A stretch of DNA of 64,000 nt from positions 9,052,001 through 9,116,000 of the forward strand of contig OZ059896.1 in NCBI GenBank assembly GCA_964057225.1, read 5' to 3'. A model generated the notes under the pieces. The model searched no databases. It had not been told where the DNA came from and saw only the letters and a list, made by a program, of their open reading frames with translations. This document shows positions 51,501-62,553 of this stretch, piece by piece. How positions within the stretch are numbered: position 1 is the first letter of the stretch; the number at the start of each line of letters is the position of its first letter. This DNA is from Auanema rhodensis (Eukaryota > Nematoda > Chromadorea > Rhabditida > Rhabditidae). The translations under genes were made by a program, and so were the position numbers.

Positions 51501-52022
51501 TTTCAAATTTATATTCTCTTTTACTTTCATGTTGGAAGTTTTCATTTGATAATTATTGATTATTATTATTCATTTAACTATTAATTCAACTTATTAATAA
51601 ATATTCAACGAGAATTTTGAAGAGTTTTTTAAAATCTTAATATTAGATTGACAGTTGGTAGCGAACAAGTGGCTTTTCAAGCTTTGGATATGCTTTGGCA
51701 ATGCTTAAATATATCTCACAGCTTGACTTGAAAACTCTTCTTTGTTGTAAAGTGTGTATGTAAGATGGGGGCTGTGAGATATTTTAAAAAATAGTTTGAT
51801 AACAAAAAAGTAATGATGATAATAACATAAGAATAAAGAAGATTTTAACTATTAAATTAGTAAAATATCCATAAAACTTATGTTATAACATTTCTTTTTC
51901 ATTTAATAACATCTGGCAAACTCGTAGATATTTTATGTTTGTAAAAAAGTTTTACAATACTAAACTTACTTGGAATATAGCTGCATTGGAGAATTATATT
52001 GAAGATGAACAGGTTGCGGCAT
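45637..52022 (-). CDS. Large ZASP-motif (ZM) protein, Gln/His-rich, likely muscle
   Basis: About twenty exons. The conservative start is MPQPVHLQYNSPMQLYS at 52022, which is itself the ZM motif (consensus x-QYNSPxxLYS), known from ZASP/Cypher, ALP and related Z-disc proteins, where it contacts alpha-actinin. Next come EPGWARYAREKSERARSRTP and two similar copies of RGFECGGLDFTKG / PGYECGGTDFGKG, then a long disordered body with SPYWREKSMEKQMNWENRPD and EPNWSRNVQQRRNAWECKAN. A Gln/His tract lies at 48421-48540. The C-terminus is rich in Ser/Tyr/Thr and ends GGYRDKEGHDVSYKREL... VTTKYYKKKTVTDTTTTTVP. I see neither a PDZ nor a LIM domain in this window. A further 5' exon at 52539-52433 probably belongs to it. 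A muscle attachment role is inferred from the motif only. Confidence 0.72.
48421..48525. repeat. CAA/CAT trinucleotide tract coding for Gln/His
   Basis: TTGTTG/ATG units on the plus strand are CAA and CAT codons on the minus strand. They encode a QQQQQQHQ-type stretch inside the ZM-motif protein. The antisense frame on the plus strand (Leu/Met-rich) is a shadow. Confidence 0.9.
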
Positions 52023-52432
52023 TTTCGTTCCTTTGATAGTACTTAGACTATCTCTAAATATCTATATTATACATATTAAAAAAGAAAATATGTAATTAGA
52101 CGTAAAAGTAAACAAATAAGTTTAAAAATTTGAATAAGAAATATAGATTTAATCAAAAATGAATATAATTATAAATTATATACATATGTATGTCTTTATT
52201 ATTAAATTTTACATTCAATTATTAAATAATATAAAAAAATTTAATCGGATTTTGATAAATTAAAGAAATTATGAATTAGAACTTCAACGATTAGTACTGA
52301 AAACGAAATCCATAATACAAGGTATCAAAGCTTGAAGAAAGTGTGAACGAAGAAGTGAAGGATGACTCTATCGAAAGATAGAGAGATAACTAGAGAAAAT
52401 AAGAAACATAAGTAAGAGAGAGAAATGAAGAC

Positions 52433-52539
52433 AGAGCTTGACTATTGCCAGGATGTCGGCTGCTCTCGTTGGCGGCGATAGCAGGCACTACTCTGATCTG
52501 TTCTGCCTGTTGTTGCATCCATTCCTTCATCTTCTTCAT
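52433..52539 (-). other. Probable 5' exon of the ZM-motif gene
   Basis: Begins MKKMKEWMQQQAEQIRVVPA behind a TTTTTAAAG acceptor and ends in phase 2 at a GTCTTC donor. It would join an acceptor TTTAG at 52054 with the reading DSLSTIKGTKMPQPVHLQYN, placing the ZM motif inside the protein rather than at its tip. The donor is weak. The codons are GC-rich compared with the flanks. It lies 33 bases from the left arm of the 442-bp inverted repeat. Confidence 0.5.
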
Positions 52540-52571
52540 CTTTAAAAAGAGAGATAGAAGAAGAATAAGGT

Positions 52572-53013
52572 TGAACAGAGTTGAAATGATTTCGAGAAAT
52601 TAAACGAAAAGTTGAATTCACAGCAGAAATGATAGTTTATGTGTTTTCTAATTAAATAAATTTATTAGAATGTAATACAAAAGTCTTTTTTTCTAAAGAT
52701 GACACAGTATGTTCTAGGTATTGAAAGCAAATACCAAGTTGAAACAGTTAAACTCAAAGACAAGATCAAATTTAATATATCTTTATAACTACCGTTTGTC
52801 TTCTTCATCTTAGAAGGTAATTAGATACCTTGAATAGTGCAGCATTAGCTTCTGTCCTCTCGTCCGTCATTCATATTCTGTCTGGTCATCGTTACCTGGT
52901 TGCCAATTCAATTTTTCCTTCATCCATTTTCTCCATAATCATCAGTAAATTTTCAGTTTCCACTCATTTTTTATATTCGATTTATCATTTTTTAAGCATT
53001 TTCTCACAATTTA
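52572..53013. repeat. Long inverted repeat, left arm (442 bp)
   Basis: Matches the reverse complement of 53612-54053 over its whole length with very few differences (one in the outer 20 bases). The arm contains a 61-codon open frame (52830 on, MNSAALASVLSSVIHILSGH) that appears identically in the other arm. Confidence 0.95.
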
Positions 53014-53611
53014 GTATTACAAATATGGATTGTTTTCCAATTTTATAGCATTTGTTAACTTTTTGTGTATAATATTTATGTTTCGATATTTTCAACAGAA
53101 TACTTCTCATTTTATGAAAGAAGATGTTTATTTCGTCATATTTCTATAAACAAATGCTGCTAAATCATATGCTTTCAAGATGAAAAGATACTCAATTAAA
53201 CCAATTTGTTCATTTATTTCACTGAAATTCCTTCCTTTTTTTCTTGTTATCCTTTATAAATTTTCATATAAACTAGTTTTAAAATAATTTTCAATGATTT
53301 TTCCATAACAGAGACGACAATTTTTGTTTGTCAAAACTAATTTCTCTTTTAATATCATTTCTATTTATAATATTTTCATTTGTAATCTCATGAAGATTAA
53401 ATGAACTATTTTCAATTGATATTGATTGAACATAGCTCTTTATATGTTCAAATATATATAATATAATATAAAAATATTTATATTATATATACATATAAAC
53501 ATAGAATTTAATTATTTTTTAATTTTCTTTCATTTTATACAGGTTTTATATTAGTTTTTTTTAAATTTATTTAATAGCTAATTAAATCAAAGAATATGCT
53601 AATCAAACTAA
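53014..53611. other. Spacer of the 442-bp inverted repeat
   Basis: 598 AT-rich bases between the arms, with no coding pattern. It contains TA runs near 53450-53500. An RNA transcribed across both arms would have this as the loop. Confidence 0.8.
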
Positions 53612-54053
53612 TAAATTGTGAGAAAATGCTTAAAAAATGATAAATCGAATATAAAAAATGAGTGGAAACTGAAAATTTACTGATGATTATGGAGAAAATG
53701 GATGAAGGAAAAATTGAATTGGCAACCAGGTAACGATGACCAGACAGAATATGAATGACGGACGAGAGGACAGAAGCTAATGCTGCACTATTCAAGGTAT
53801 CTAATTACCTTCTAAGATGAAGAAGACAAACGGTAGTTATAAAGATATATTAAATTTGATCTTGTCTTTGAGTTTAACTGTTTCAACTTGGTATTTGCTT
53901 TCAATACCTAAAACATACTGTGTCATCTTTAGAAAAAAAGACTTTTGTATTACATTCTAATAAATTTATTTAATTAGAAAACACATAAACTATCATTTCT
54001 GCTGTGAATTCAACTTTTCGTTTAATTTCTCGAAATCATTTCAAATCTGTTCA
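53612..54053. repeat. Long inverted repeat, right arm (442 bp)
   Basis: Reverse-complement copy of 52572-53013. The outer ends read TGAACAG on the left and CTGTTCA on the right. No target-site duplication could be decided by eye. Confidence 0.95.
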
Positions 54054-55749
54054 CTAATCTGCAAAAACGTCATTTGGTCAAAATGGTGCGCAAGCATCAA
54101 CACTTTCTATACTACTTACATGTATAAATGCTACGACAAAATAAGTAAATCTAAGCAATGAGTGTTCTATTTCCTATCAGTCTCTTACACAAACACAGAT
54201 ATCCAGAAAAAAGCCATTCTTCTTTCAGCTGTTCAGTTTCCATTTGTCTGTACTACATCGACGATGTCATACAATTTTTCTTTTTTTCTCTCAACTCATT
54301 CTTCTTCTCTTTCAAAATTTCCAAGTTTTCAAATAACTTTTATTCAATATTATCAACAATTGCAAATTGTTTTCTTTCATTTTTTTGTGTTAGACATGTA
54401 ACTGTCTGAATATTTAAAAGTTTCTTTTTCAAGTTGTACTCTATATGTACATAGCATAGCATAGCATACAATCACTCTACATATAGATACAAGTAAATGG
54501 CTTCAGTTCACATTGATTACTATGATTATTAAACCCCATGTCTTAAATATTATCATTTCAATGATAACAACATTCAGTAAAACATTGGATTTTTATATGG
54601 AGTTGTCTGCATCTGATACATTTAACAAACCCTCATTGAAACTCATAACATTATTAAAAGAAAGATAATTTAATTTTAGTATTGAAATACCATAAATAGT
54701 AAATAAACATAAATCATTCATTTCTCCAAATTGAACAGACAAAAAAAGTTCTGTTTCATTTCCAATCAATTGGCTATTTCAACTTTTTTTCTCTGCGAAA
54801 CCCCCTCTCCCCGATCATCTTTTGATTTTTTTTCTCTTCTTCTTAGTTCAAAATATCTTTTCAATATGTTATGTCTAAGTAGTAATCCTTGTAAATTACA
54901 GTTATTATGACAATGTATTTATGTATTTTCAATATAATAACTTTTAATTTACTATGCGTTTTCATTTTTCAGTCGATTCCATGTTGTGCCTAGCAACCAG
55001 GGTTTTCAAATCGTCTATCCATTCATATCATAGACATGCTGTTTCGAAATTATTTAATTTTAGTTCAGAAAAATATAAGTATTTTCATAAATAAAAGGAA
55101 ATAAGATTTATATTTTAATAAGATTTATTGATTAAAAATAATTTTGCTTTCTTTAAAAACTATTTATTCATAACTAACTATTAATAATATTCTATCTATT
55201 ATTATAATATTATATATCAAATGATATATGAAAATATTATTATATATCATACGAAAACATGAGAAAAAATTAAAATTCTATAACATATGATGTAGTATAA
55301 TATTTTTTTTATTTTAAAAAAAGAAGAAATTAAGTTTTATTTATTTATTTAATTATTTTTTTGTTTTAAACATAAATCAATTTTATACATAATTAGATTA
55401 AGGTTATTATAAATAATCTTATATACTAGTTATATTGATTGTTATTTCATTATTAATAAACTAAACATAAAATTTTTAAAAAATTTGTTATATACAAATA
55501 ATCAAACAAAGTTTATTGTTATATGATCTATTTACATATAATACATATTATATTGATATACCATCAATGTTAAGATGTAGACAGTCTCTAATCTTATGTT
55601 TCTTCATTTTATTCGATATTGACTTTGTAGGTCTTGCTTAAATATTAATGAATCATTCATTTCTACTATTATTTTTCTTTTTTTTTGAACTTTATATTAT
55701 ATATTTTCATATAATTTGTATATTTTAGTTGTAGAATAATCAATACTCA
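54054..55749. promoter_or_regulatory. Upstream region of the mannosidase gene
   Basis: 1.7 kb of AT-rich sequence. It has an ATAGC tandem run at 54453-54472 and, at 54970-54990, a patch reading GTTGTGCCTAGCAAC that resembles an imperfect RFX X-box. No gene is seen; pyrimidine-driven open frames at 54158-54409 are not credible. Confidence 0.4.
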
Positions 55750-58700
55750 ATGAGGAAATGGCTATTTTTGATTATAGGAACTGCTTTACTTATTTTTTTA
55801 TTTACAACTGACTTATTTGAAAATTCCTTTGATGAATCAGTGAGTTTTAAACCAAAATATTTATTTTTATTTGTTTTTCTATCTTCAGTATAATCCTAAA
55901 AACTATATTCAATCTTTAACTAAAGTAGTTATTCAATGTAATCAAACATCTTCAACATCTGAAGATACAAATATAAAATATGATCGATTAGCTCAAAAGG
56001 TTCAAGTTGATTCATCAATTTATGATAATTTTACATATCCTGCTGTAGATATTGAGGTATTTCATGTATTTCTTCAGAATCTATTTAATTTTTTTAAAAT
56101 TTAGGTTAACGGACATGAAATTAAATTTAATCGAGATAAAGAAAAGAAAAATCCTGATAATCTAACAATTCATTTGATTTTTCACTCACATGTTGATCCT
56201 GGTATGTATAAGCAAATATTCTATCGATCGTAAAATATTTTTCTTTTTCCTAGGTTGGCTTAAAACGTTTGAGAATTATTTTAAACAGCAAACTTCTGAT
56301 ATTATAAATAGTGCAGTTAAAGCATTATACAAATATCCTGATTTGCGCTTTATTTGGTCAGAAACTTCTTTTCTTGAACGATGGTGGAGAGATGCTTCAA
56401 TCAATGATCGGAAAAGGCTTACTGAGTATAAACTTGAGAAAAAAAACTTCTAAACATTCCATAGTTTAGTCTTGTACATAATGGAAAGCTTGAGATTACT
56501 GGAGGAGCATGGGTTATGACAGATGAAGCAACTCCACTATTTTATCCAGCAATTGAAAATATGATAGAAGGGCATCAGTTTATATGGGATACTTTGAAAG
56601 TTCGTCCGAATACATCATGGTTTATTAAATTTTTTTTAAAAAATATAAGTTACATGTTATATATTAAGGTCAGTAGATCCATTTGGTCACGGAGCTATGC
56701 TTCCTTATCTATTACCTAGTGCTGGAATTGATTATATGGTGATTGGGCGTTTCCATGATCATATAAAAGAACATTTACGTCAAAAACAAACATTAAGATG
56801 GAGATGGAATGACCTTTATACGAATGTAATAATAGATTTCATGAATATGTTTCAAAATTTAATTTTTTCAAGGAAAAATCATCAGGGCCATATGTGAATT
56901 CACTGCCATATTTTGTATATACAACTGAAAGCGCTTGTCCAGATAGCTCGGTAAACTTTGAAAGTTTTATACATTAAATATTAATTAAAGTATATTACTT
57001 ATGTAATAGATAATATAATATAATTACATTATTTGTAAAAATATTGTAAAAATATAAAAATCATTGAAGGTATGTCGATGCTTCCATGTTGGTCCTACAA
57101 GTCGGGTTTCCTGCCCGCAACAAGACAAGATGGTCAACTTAAACCCTCCAAAAATTGAAAAAATGTTTATAATTCTTTAATAATTTCATAGTTCATTGGA
57201 ATATTTATAGGACAAAACAATTTGTTGAACAAATCAAAAAAGTTCAACATATTTATGGATCTGAAAATCTGTTAGTAGCAATAGGAGATGACTTTTTCTT
57301 CCAACGAATGGAAGATTTTGACCTCATGTATAAAGGATTCAAAGAAATGGCTAATTATGTAGAAAAACATCCTGAAATGAAAACAAAAGTAAAAAATTTC
57401 TAATAACTTAGGAGAAATGATAATTTTCAAATTTCAGATTCGTTTCTCTACTGTTTCAGAATTTTATCAAACTGTTAAAGATGATGAAATTCCATCATTA
57501 AGAGGAGATCTATTTCCTTATACAAGTAATCGTAATCAACCAAATCCTTGGTGGACAGGATATTTCACTCATAGACCGTATTCAAAACGTATGGAAAGAG
57601 TATTACAGGTAGATATTCCTTTCTGAAATCTTGACTATGAAGTTGATGAAAAGGTGCTTCATCTTGTAAGATTTGAAGACTTAAATCTTAGATGGTAGCT
57701 ATGAATTATAGTTTAATCTTAATTAAATTATTATAATTATTAATTTAACGTTTTGAGGCAAATGTTCAACAGCTTGATCTATTATTACATTTGGAAAAAT
57801 CACGAAAATATGATTATGAGGCACTACGACATGCAAAACGTAATTTGGCTTTGTATCAGCATCATGATGGTATTACTGGAACATCTACAAAGCCTGTTAT
57901 GGCTGATTATGAAATAAGGTTCAGATTAATTATATTTTTCATAATTTATAAAATAAAATAAAATATTTAAGAATGGTTGAAGCATATAAAACGACAAAAG
58001 AAGAATTCCGAAAACTTTTAAATACAAATGTGGTAAATAATTTAAATTATAAATTATACAACTTTTAAAAACTTTAAAAACTTTTCAAACTTTTTTATTA
58101 TTTAAGGTTAGACCAGAATTAAAAGAATCAATTAGTATATTGGAATATGTAACAAGTGATAAGTAAGTTAAATTTAAATTTTACAAATTAAAAACTAAAT
58201 AAATTAAATTTTTAGATATTATATTACTGTATTTAATTCAAATATATACAGTATTAAACATGAAATAAGAATTAATGCTGTATCTCCATCTATTATTAAA
58301 TATAATAATATTACAATTCCATCACAAAATATACGTTTAAATGATTCAGCATATGAAGTATTTTTATTATTAATTAATTATATTAATTATATTATATTAT
58401 TATTATAGATATTATTCTCTTATATGTTATCTCCAATTTCTACAACGATTTTTACTGTTGAAAAAGAACCAACAAATTCGAATTTGGATAAATTTGAAGA
58501 TATAGCTCCTTTAGTACAATTTGATAAGAACAGTTTTCCAATTGTAAGTTTATTAAATATTTTTATTAAAACTAATTTTTCTTAATTATAGGGTATAATT
58601 AAAGATGGAGTTATTAAACATCTAAATATAGAATTCTTTGTAATTGAAGATGCTGGAGGTGCATATACTTTTGAACCAAGAAGTAATCCCAAATATGTAC

Positions 58701-59999
58701 GATTTATATAATAATAATTAATAGAAATTATATATTTTTCAGCTTAATATTAGTAATTATGAAGAATTTTATGGTCCATCATCTTACAAACGTCGTCTTC
58801 ATTTCAAAGATTCAAAATTAATTGCTGTATGTTATTCATTGATTGAATTCAAAATAATTTATTTTTTTAATAATTTTAAGACAATATCAAATACACAATC
58901 AATTAATGATGGTATTAATATTGAAGTTGAAACAGATGTTAAAGATAATCATGCTCTGTTTATAAGTTTATCATCAAATATACAAACTGAGTATTTCCAT
59001 ACAGATATTAATGGATTACATCATCGAAAACGTAAATATAGCAAGTAAGAATATAATTTTAATTATATTTAATTATATTTTATATATTTAAAGACAAATG
59101 GATGGTTCTCCATTACCATATGAATCTAATTTCTATCCTGTATCTTCGTCAGTCTTTCTTGAAGATGATAAATCTCGTTTAACCGTATTAACTGGTAATA
59201 TAAACAAAGCTTATTTATTTATTTTAATTGATTTAAGGACAACCATTATCAGCTACATCTCCATCAAATGGTAAGCTTCATCTTATGATGGACAGAAGAC
59301 AAACTGGACAAGATGGCAAAGGATTATGGTATGGTGACGCATTAGATGTAAGCCATTTTTGAAATTCACAATAAGCTGACAACAATTTTTAGAATCGCTC
59401 TGCTTTCATCAAATATCGAATACTTTTAGAAGATAAAATAATTAAAAGGTTTATCAATATCATATATACTATATTATTATTTTTATTTTAATTTTAAAGA
59501 ACTGATGTTGAATCTCCAGCCCTAAGTGCATTAGCCACATCACATTGGAATGATATGTTATATCCACCAACAGTCTTTTCTTCAACTGCTGTCCGAGGTA
59601 ATAATTTAATAATTTAATATTTTATTCTTTTTTAATTTTTATTTTTTAGTAAATAAAAATTATTTTGATTTTCAATGGCCGTGCACCATTCAATTGGTTT
59701 CATGGAGACCAATTTCAAATAAAACATCTTTAATAATCTTACGTAGAACAGTTTTTGATTCTAAATTTGAATTAAAATTGGATTGTTCTGGAACATTGGT
59801 AAGAATATAATAATGAAATTTAGTTAATTATTCATTATAATTATAGGATAATATATTTAAATATTTACAATCAAGAAGTAGCTTAATTCAACATACATCA
59901 TTAAGTGGAACACAGAATCGTCAAAATGTTACGATTGAAAGTTTAAAAGATAGTTTGAAAAACCCTTATTCCATTGTGACATTACGAATAGAAGATTAG
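55750..59999 (+). CDS. Golgi alpha-mannosidase II-like enzyme (GH38)
   Basis: About 22 exons. It begins MRKWLFLIIGTALLIFLFTT, a type II signal anchor as in Golgi enzymes. The catalytic domain follows: HSHVDPGWLKTFENYF (zinc-binding His/Asp motif), RFIWSETSFLERWW, GGAWVMTDEATPLFY, and VDPFGHGAMLPYLLP with the nucleophile Asp in DPFGH. Further marks are QFVEQIKKVQHIYGSENLLV, GDDFFFQ, YQHHDGITGTS with another zinc-site pair, and C-terminal sugar-binding folds ending SLKNPYSIVTLRIED. GH38 class II mannosidases trim mannose from N-glycans after GnT-I. The His-Ser-His-Val-Asp order differs slightly from the HNDPGW of mammalian enzyme II, so it may be the AMAN-3 rather than the AMAN-2 type; I cannot decide. 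The frame seems intact throughout. Confidence 0.9.
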
Positions 60000-60384
60000 A
60001 ATTGTGAATTGTTTTTAATTGGTAGCAAATTCATTTTTTTTAATTTTTCTGCAATTCATATCATCTCCTGAAGTTGCCGGTTTCATTTTTCAAGTTACAG
60101 TATTTATTAAAATATTTTTTATTATTTATTGTTTATTAGATATTTAATTTATATTTTTATTTCTTTGTTTTATAAAGAATGAAAAATTTTCCTTATAATT
60201 TTTATTTTTTTTCATTAAAAAAAAACCAAATTTGAACTAATCTCACTCTATGTACAAATTTCGAGAACATTAGCTTTAACAAATTTACTTAGATTTATCT
60301 GTACAATATTAAGGTAAATCATGTTTACTATCCTAGCTTAGACTTGAGAAATAAATTTGAAAAGTAAAGATAAAACTTTAAAAC
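60000..60384. other. 3' flanks of convergent genes
   Basis: The mannosidase and RNase kappa genes converge here. AT-rich, no coding pattern. Confidence 0.5.
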
Positions 60385-61001
60385 TTATTTTCTAAAAAGA
60401 CAGCAAGCTCTGAATGATAATAGAAGAGCAAGACCTGCATAAGCGCCAGCAGCAATCCATGAATTGTAGGCATTTTGTTGATACAACCTGAAATTTTAAT
60501 ATTTTTTATAAACAAAACATTCAAAATATAAGAATAAATTAATTCTAAATAAATACGAATTAAGAGAATATAGAAAACTCACTTTCTAATATTTCCCACT
60601 CTTGTCGACCAGGAATCATGAATAACAGATTGGGCATCCTCTTCAGGTAAAAACTCGAACAATCCAACGGATTCGTTATAGTATAATCCACCAAGTATAC
60701 TCTGAATTAGTAAAATTTTATAATTTACCTTATTTATATTATATAATTAGTTATACTTAAGATATGCTTATCTTTCCTACCATAAATTATGCTAAAAATA
60801 TGTAAAATTTCAATTTTAATTAAGAAATAGTAATATTTTAGACAGAAATACAAGAAATTTGTTTCATTAAATCATCAAACTCGACACCAGAATTACGTAT
60901 AACCTTAATTATTTTGGGCTTTAACAAAGAAAATTTACCAGGAAAACTGTTCCCCAAAGTGAAATGAACAGAAAAGTACCAGTGCAAATAGGTCCAAACA
61001 T
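60385..61001 (-). CDS. rnk-1: Ribonuclease kappa-like small membrane protein
   Basis: Three exons (61001-60939, 60701-60583, 60487-60385) give 94 aa, close to the 98 of human RNASEK. Two transmembrane helices frame the chain: GTFLFISLWGTVFL with SILGGLYY after the first intron, and the C-terminal AGAYAGLALLLSFRACCLF. The middle reads SVGLFEFLPEEDAQSV and ends with the conserved YQQNAYNSWIAAG, which compares with YEQVSYNCFIAAG of human RNASEK as I remember it. RNASEK is linked to the V-ATPase and endosomal acidification, and was first described as an endoribonuclease. Phases agree at both introns (0 and 2). It is small enough to have been missed by a search for long open frames. Confidence 0.85.
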
Positions 61002-61419
61002 CTCAAAACATTAGTTTATAAAGTTTTATTAAGTTTACTGAAAAAAAAACAACAAAACTAAAAAATCCGAAGTAGATTGTATATATCGATCTACCTACTA
61101 ATTCCATATTAGTCTTTTGTCTTTGCCCGCGACAAACTCCTTATCAGTAAGGTAAAGCTGAAGAATAAATGGTCCCAACCCGATATTTTAAAGTGAAAAT
61201 AGGAAAAGCTTTAAAGTTTTCAAATTATCTATAGAACCTATTGTTAAAGAAATGCCACAAAAGAAAATAAAGTTTATTCTTTCCACGTATATTGGGAAGC
61301 GAAATCACCAATTCGGATATCTACTCGATAGCAACTTTAGACAGATGTTATTTCAAAATTACATTGTATTATATGTATCAAAGCATTGCCTCAATCAGTT
61401 CAAAGTATTAACACAAGAA
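61002..61419. other. Gap between RNase kappa and next gene
   Basis: Holds the RNase kappa promoter and the 3' UTR of the gene ending at 61420. No coding pattern that I trust. Confidence 0.4.
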
Positions 61420-62553
61420 TTAGAAATAGAATCTTCCAGTCAACTTGTACATTCTTCTTAAAGATTGTTTGTCGTAAAATGATACAGGGTTTCCTGTAGG
61501 CGTCGATACGGTAACCTATAAATTAATTTTATTTGTTTATTTAATCACATAATTATGAATAAATAAGTAATCAGATTACATACCCCTTGATCATACATGA
61601 AGTGTCTGTTGAATGCATGATCTTGAGGTTTTCTCCATTCATAAGCCGAATAAGCAAAACGATTAGCGTAGTCGTCAGCCTGTAAATCAGTATTTCATGT
61701 GAATCTTTCATCATTTCCAATATAAATTTACCTTCAAACGTGCTCCAACATATCTGTCCAAATACTTTTGAGATTGGCGAAGATATGACTTCTGATTATT
61801 TAACTTCTAAACAATAATTAAATAAATAATTGTATTTAGATAATGCTTAATAAGAATTATATTCAAACCTCATTAAAGAAAATTCGCTTAGTTTGGAAAG
61901 TGTAGTAAGGCACGTGGCTTGAAGCTTCAGAGATGTAAGAAACAGCTGGTTTGTATGGCTTATTGATCACATCATGAGTATCCTACGATGAGAACATAAA
62001 TATATTCAAGTTCAAATTATTCGTAAAACTAATTGTATAGTATTACCTTAAAACGTGCTTGAGAATAGCTGTTTGTATACCAATCATGGACGTGTGGCTT
62101 GTAAACTGGTACTGTATGAACAATACGTTCAGCTTCTCTAAAAAATCATTAAATATCACTAAAGCATAACACAAATAACATTAAACTATGAATATTCATT
62201 CCATATCCGAATGACTGACCTAAGGTTCTGAGGCAAAGCCAATGATGGAGCTAAAGATGAAACAGAATCAATCTTTCTGATTGGGAAATCATGAACTGTT
62301 TCCTTGATGTATGTCAAGTTGGTGAATGAAGCACTACGAGCTAATCGTTTTGGCTTGGACCAGATTTCACTCATGTAGTTCTCATACATAGGTTGAGCAC
62401 GAGCACGTTCAACATATTTTCTGAAATAAAAAGCAGCAAAATTAAGAAAATGAACATAAAGCTATGAACTTACGTTCTGGGGAATTCCTTCCACCATTTT
62501 GTTTCTTGATCAACATCATCTTTTGCATATCGAGCAGCCGTTAGAGGAGACAT
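61420..62553 (-). CDS. Unrecognised basic Tyr/Arg-rich protein with alternative starts
   Basis: About six exons from MSPLTAARYAKDDVDQETKW at 62553 to ...RRMYKLTGRFYF at 61420. It is rich in Tyr, Arg, Lys and Trp and has no signal peptide or membrane segment. Regular blocks include KYVERARAQPMYENYMSEIW, RIVHTVPVYKPHVHDWYTNS, KPAVSYISEASSHVPYYTF and KADDYANRFAYSAYEWRKP. Internal repeats of the type ...Y.P.V..Y... suggest a structural, perhaps cytoskeletal or muscle protein; this is inference. The first exon ends in phase 2, and so do two other candidate first exons upstream (63642-63620 and 62896-62808), each of which could join exon 2 at about 62419. No family name is offered. Confidence 0.75.

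Noticed and set aside
52830-53048. Possible protein starting MNSAALASVLSSVIHI, also present at 53795-53571 on the minus strand
   Set aside because: It exists twice only because the two arms of the inverted repeat are identical; beyond the arms the frames diverge at once. No exon borders.
54158-54409. Two overlapping plus-strand frames rich in Phe and Ser
   Set aside because: Pyrimidine-rich composition alone explains them.
61252-61461. 69-codon plus-strand frame MPQKKIKF...
   Set aside because: Overlaps the terminal exon of the minus-strand gene ending at 61420 and has no splice context.
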